A stretch of 6,213 nucleotides of DNA. It comes from Ruminococcus sp. 210702-SL.1.03 (GTDB taxonomy: Bacteria > Bacillota > Clostridia > Oscillospirales > Ruminococcaceae). A program made the translations under genes and the position numbers. The notes under the pieces were generated by a model. The model was not told the DNA's origin. It saw only the letters and a list, made by a program, of their open reading frames with translations, and made no database searches. Below, one piece after another: positions 5,993-6,213 of the stretch. The number at the start of each line of letters is the position of its first letter. The stretch's first letter is position 1. The DNA lies in assembly GCF_020559915.1 (NCBI RefSeq), contig NZ_JAJCLZ010000051.1, forward strand, positions 1 through 6,213, read 5' to 3'.

Positions 5993-6160
5993 ATGGTTCC
6001 AAAAAATAAACCGTGTAAACGCAATAATCGTCAAATTTCTGACAATACTAAAATTGCAGCCAAACAGGGCAACGCTGAGAAGCGGCCTGACGCAGGCTGT
6101 GAGATGAAACTGTGGAAAGCGGCGGCAGAAATGTCGTCATTTTCCACCGGATATCTCTAA
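5993..6160 (+). CDS. Doubtful small ORF (55 residues), possibly a relic of a mobile-element gene
   Basis: ATG 5993 opens a 55-residue basic ORF ending in TAA 6158-6160. It contains NRQISDNTKIAAKQGN (12-27). There is no good ribosome binding site, and its second half runs through DNA with inverted repeats that looks non-coding. I have an impression that similar wording occurs beside mobilisation genes of Firmicute conjugative elements, but I cannot confirm it. It starts 21 bases after the membrane-protein stop. Confidence 0.25.
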   Translation: MVPKNKPCKRNNRQISDNTKIAAKQGNAEKRPDAGCEMKLWKAAAEMSSFSTGYL

Positions 6161-6211
6161 AGCGGATAAACCTCAGGGGTTTGGGGACAGAGTCCCCGAC
6201 AGCCGTCAGGC
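6085..6211. repeat. Nested inverted repeats in a GC-rich stretch; possible oriT-like or structured mobile-element DNA
   Basis: An outer pair, GCCTGACG (6085-6092) and CGTCAGGC (6204-6211), is perfect over 8 bases. It encloses GTGGAAA (6112-6118) with TTTCCAC (6141-6147), a 7-bp stem with a 22-base loop, and then the tight hairpin GGGGAC-AGA-GTCCCC (6183-6197). No ORF explains 6161-6213. Nested inverted repeats near the edge of a mobilisation region are typical of transfer origins and of the leaders of mobilisation genes, but no relaxase or nick site can be seen before the window ends. Confidence 0.45.
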
Positions 6212-6213
6212 TG

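Noticed and set aside
1..6213. CRISPR array
   Set aside because: No regularly spaced direct repeats were seen, and no Cas-like protein is encoded.

Overview
The window looks like accessory DNA from a gut-type Firmicute, most likely Clostridia/Lachnospiraceae. Grounds are the strong AAGGAG-type ribosome binding sites, a VanZ-family protein, an AraC/cupin regulator, an IS66 remnant and a right edge that resembles clostridial conjugative-element DNA. Taxonomy is inferred from style, not from a marker gene. All complete genes are on the + strand. Base composition is patchy: the outer genes and the ATPase/HNH pair are AT-rich, while the AraC, epimerase and helix-turn-helix (HTH) block is clearly richer in GC. 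This points to a mosaic assembled by several insertions.

Left edge (1-735): a good leftward sigma-A-type promoter (38-66) faces out of the window, towards a start codon at positions 3-1. A five-helix VanZ-like membrane protein (107-712) reads rightward.

Centre (736-3233), the most interesting part: three consecutive perfect hairpins (738-822) lie just ahead of a two-gene operon. The first gene encodes an ABC/OLD-like ATPase (858-2324) with an N-terminal domain I do not recognise. Nine bases later comes an HNH endonuclease (2334-3233) with a second, N-terminal cysteine cluster. An ATPase followed by an HNH nuclease is the layout of the Septu (PtuA-PtuB) anti-phage system and of the effector module of some retrons. 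No reverse transcriptase is present. I read it as a Septu-like defence operon, possibly a divergent variant with a structured RNA leader.

Right-centre (3260-5205): an AraC-family regulator with its own terminator is followed by a RmlC-type dTDP-sugar 3,5-epimerase. A small HTH DNA-binding gene overlaps the end of the epimerase gene. It is broken by an in-frame stop and then cut off at the C-terminal tail of an IS66 transposase, whose probable terminator and outer end follow.

Right edge (5206-6213): a very AT-rich gene for a three-helix membrane protein of unknown function, then a doubtful 55-residue ORF. The last 130 bases are GC-rich with nested inverted repeats, resembling the non-coding or oriT-like DNA of integrative conjugative elements.
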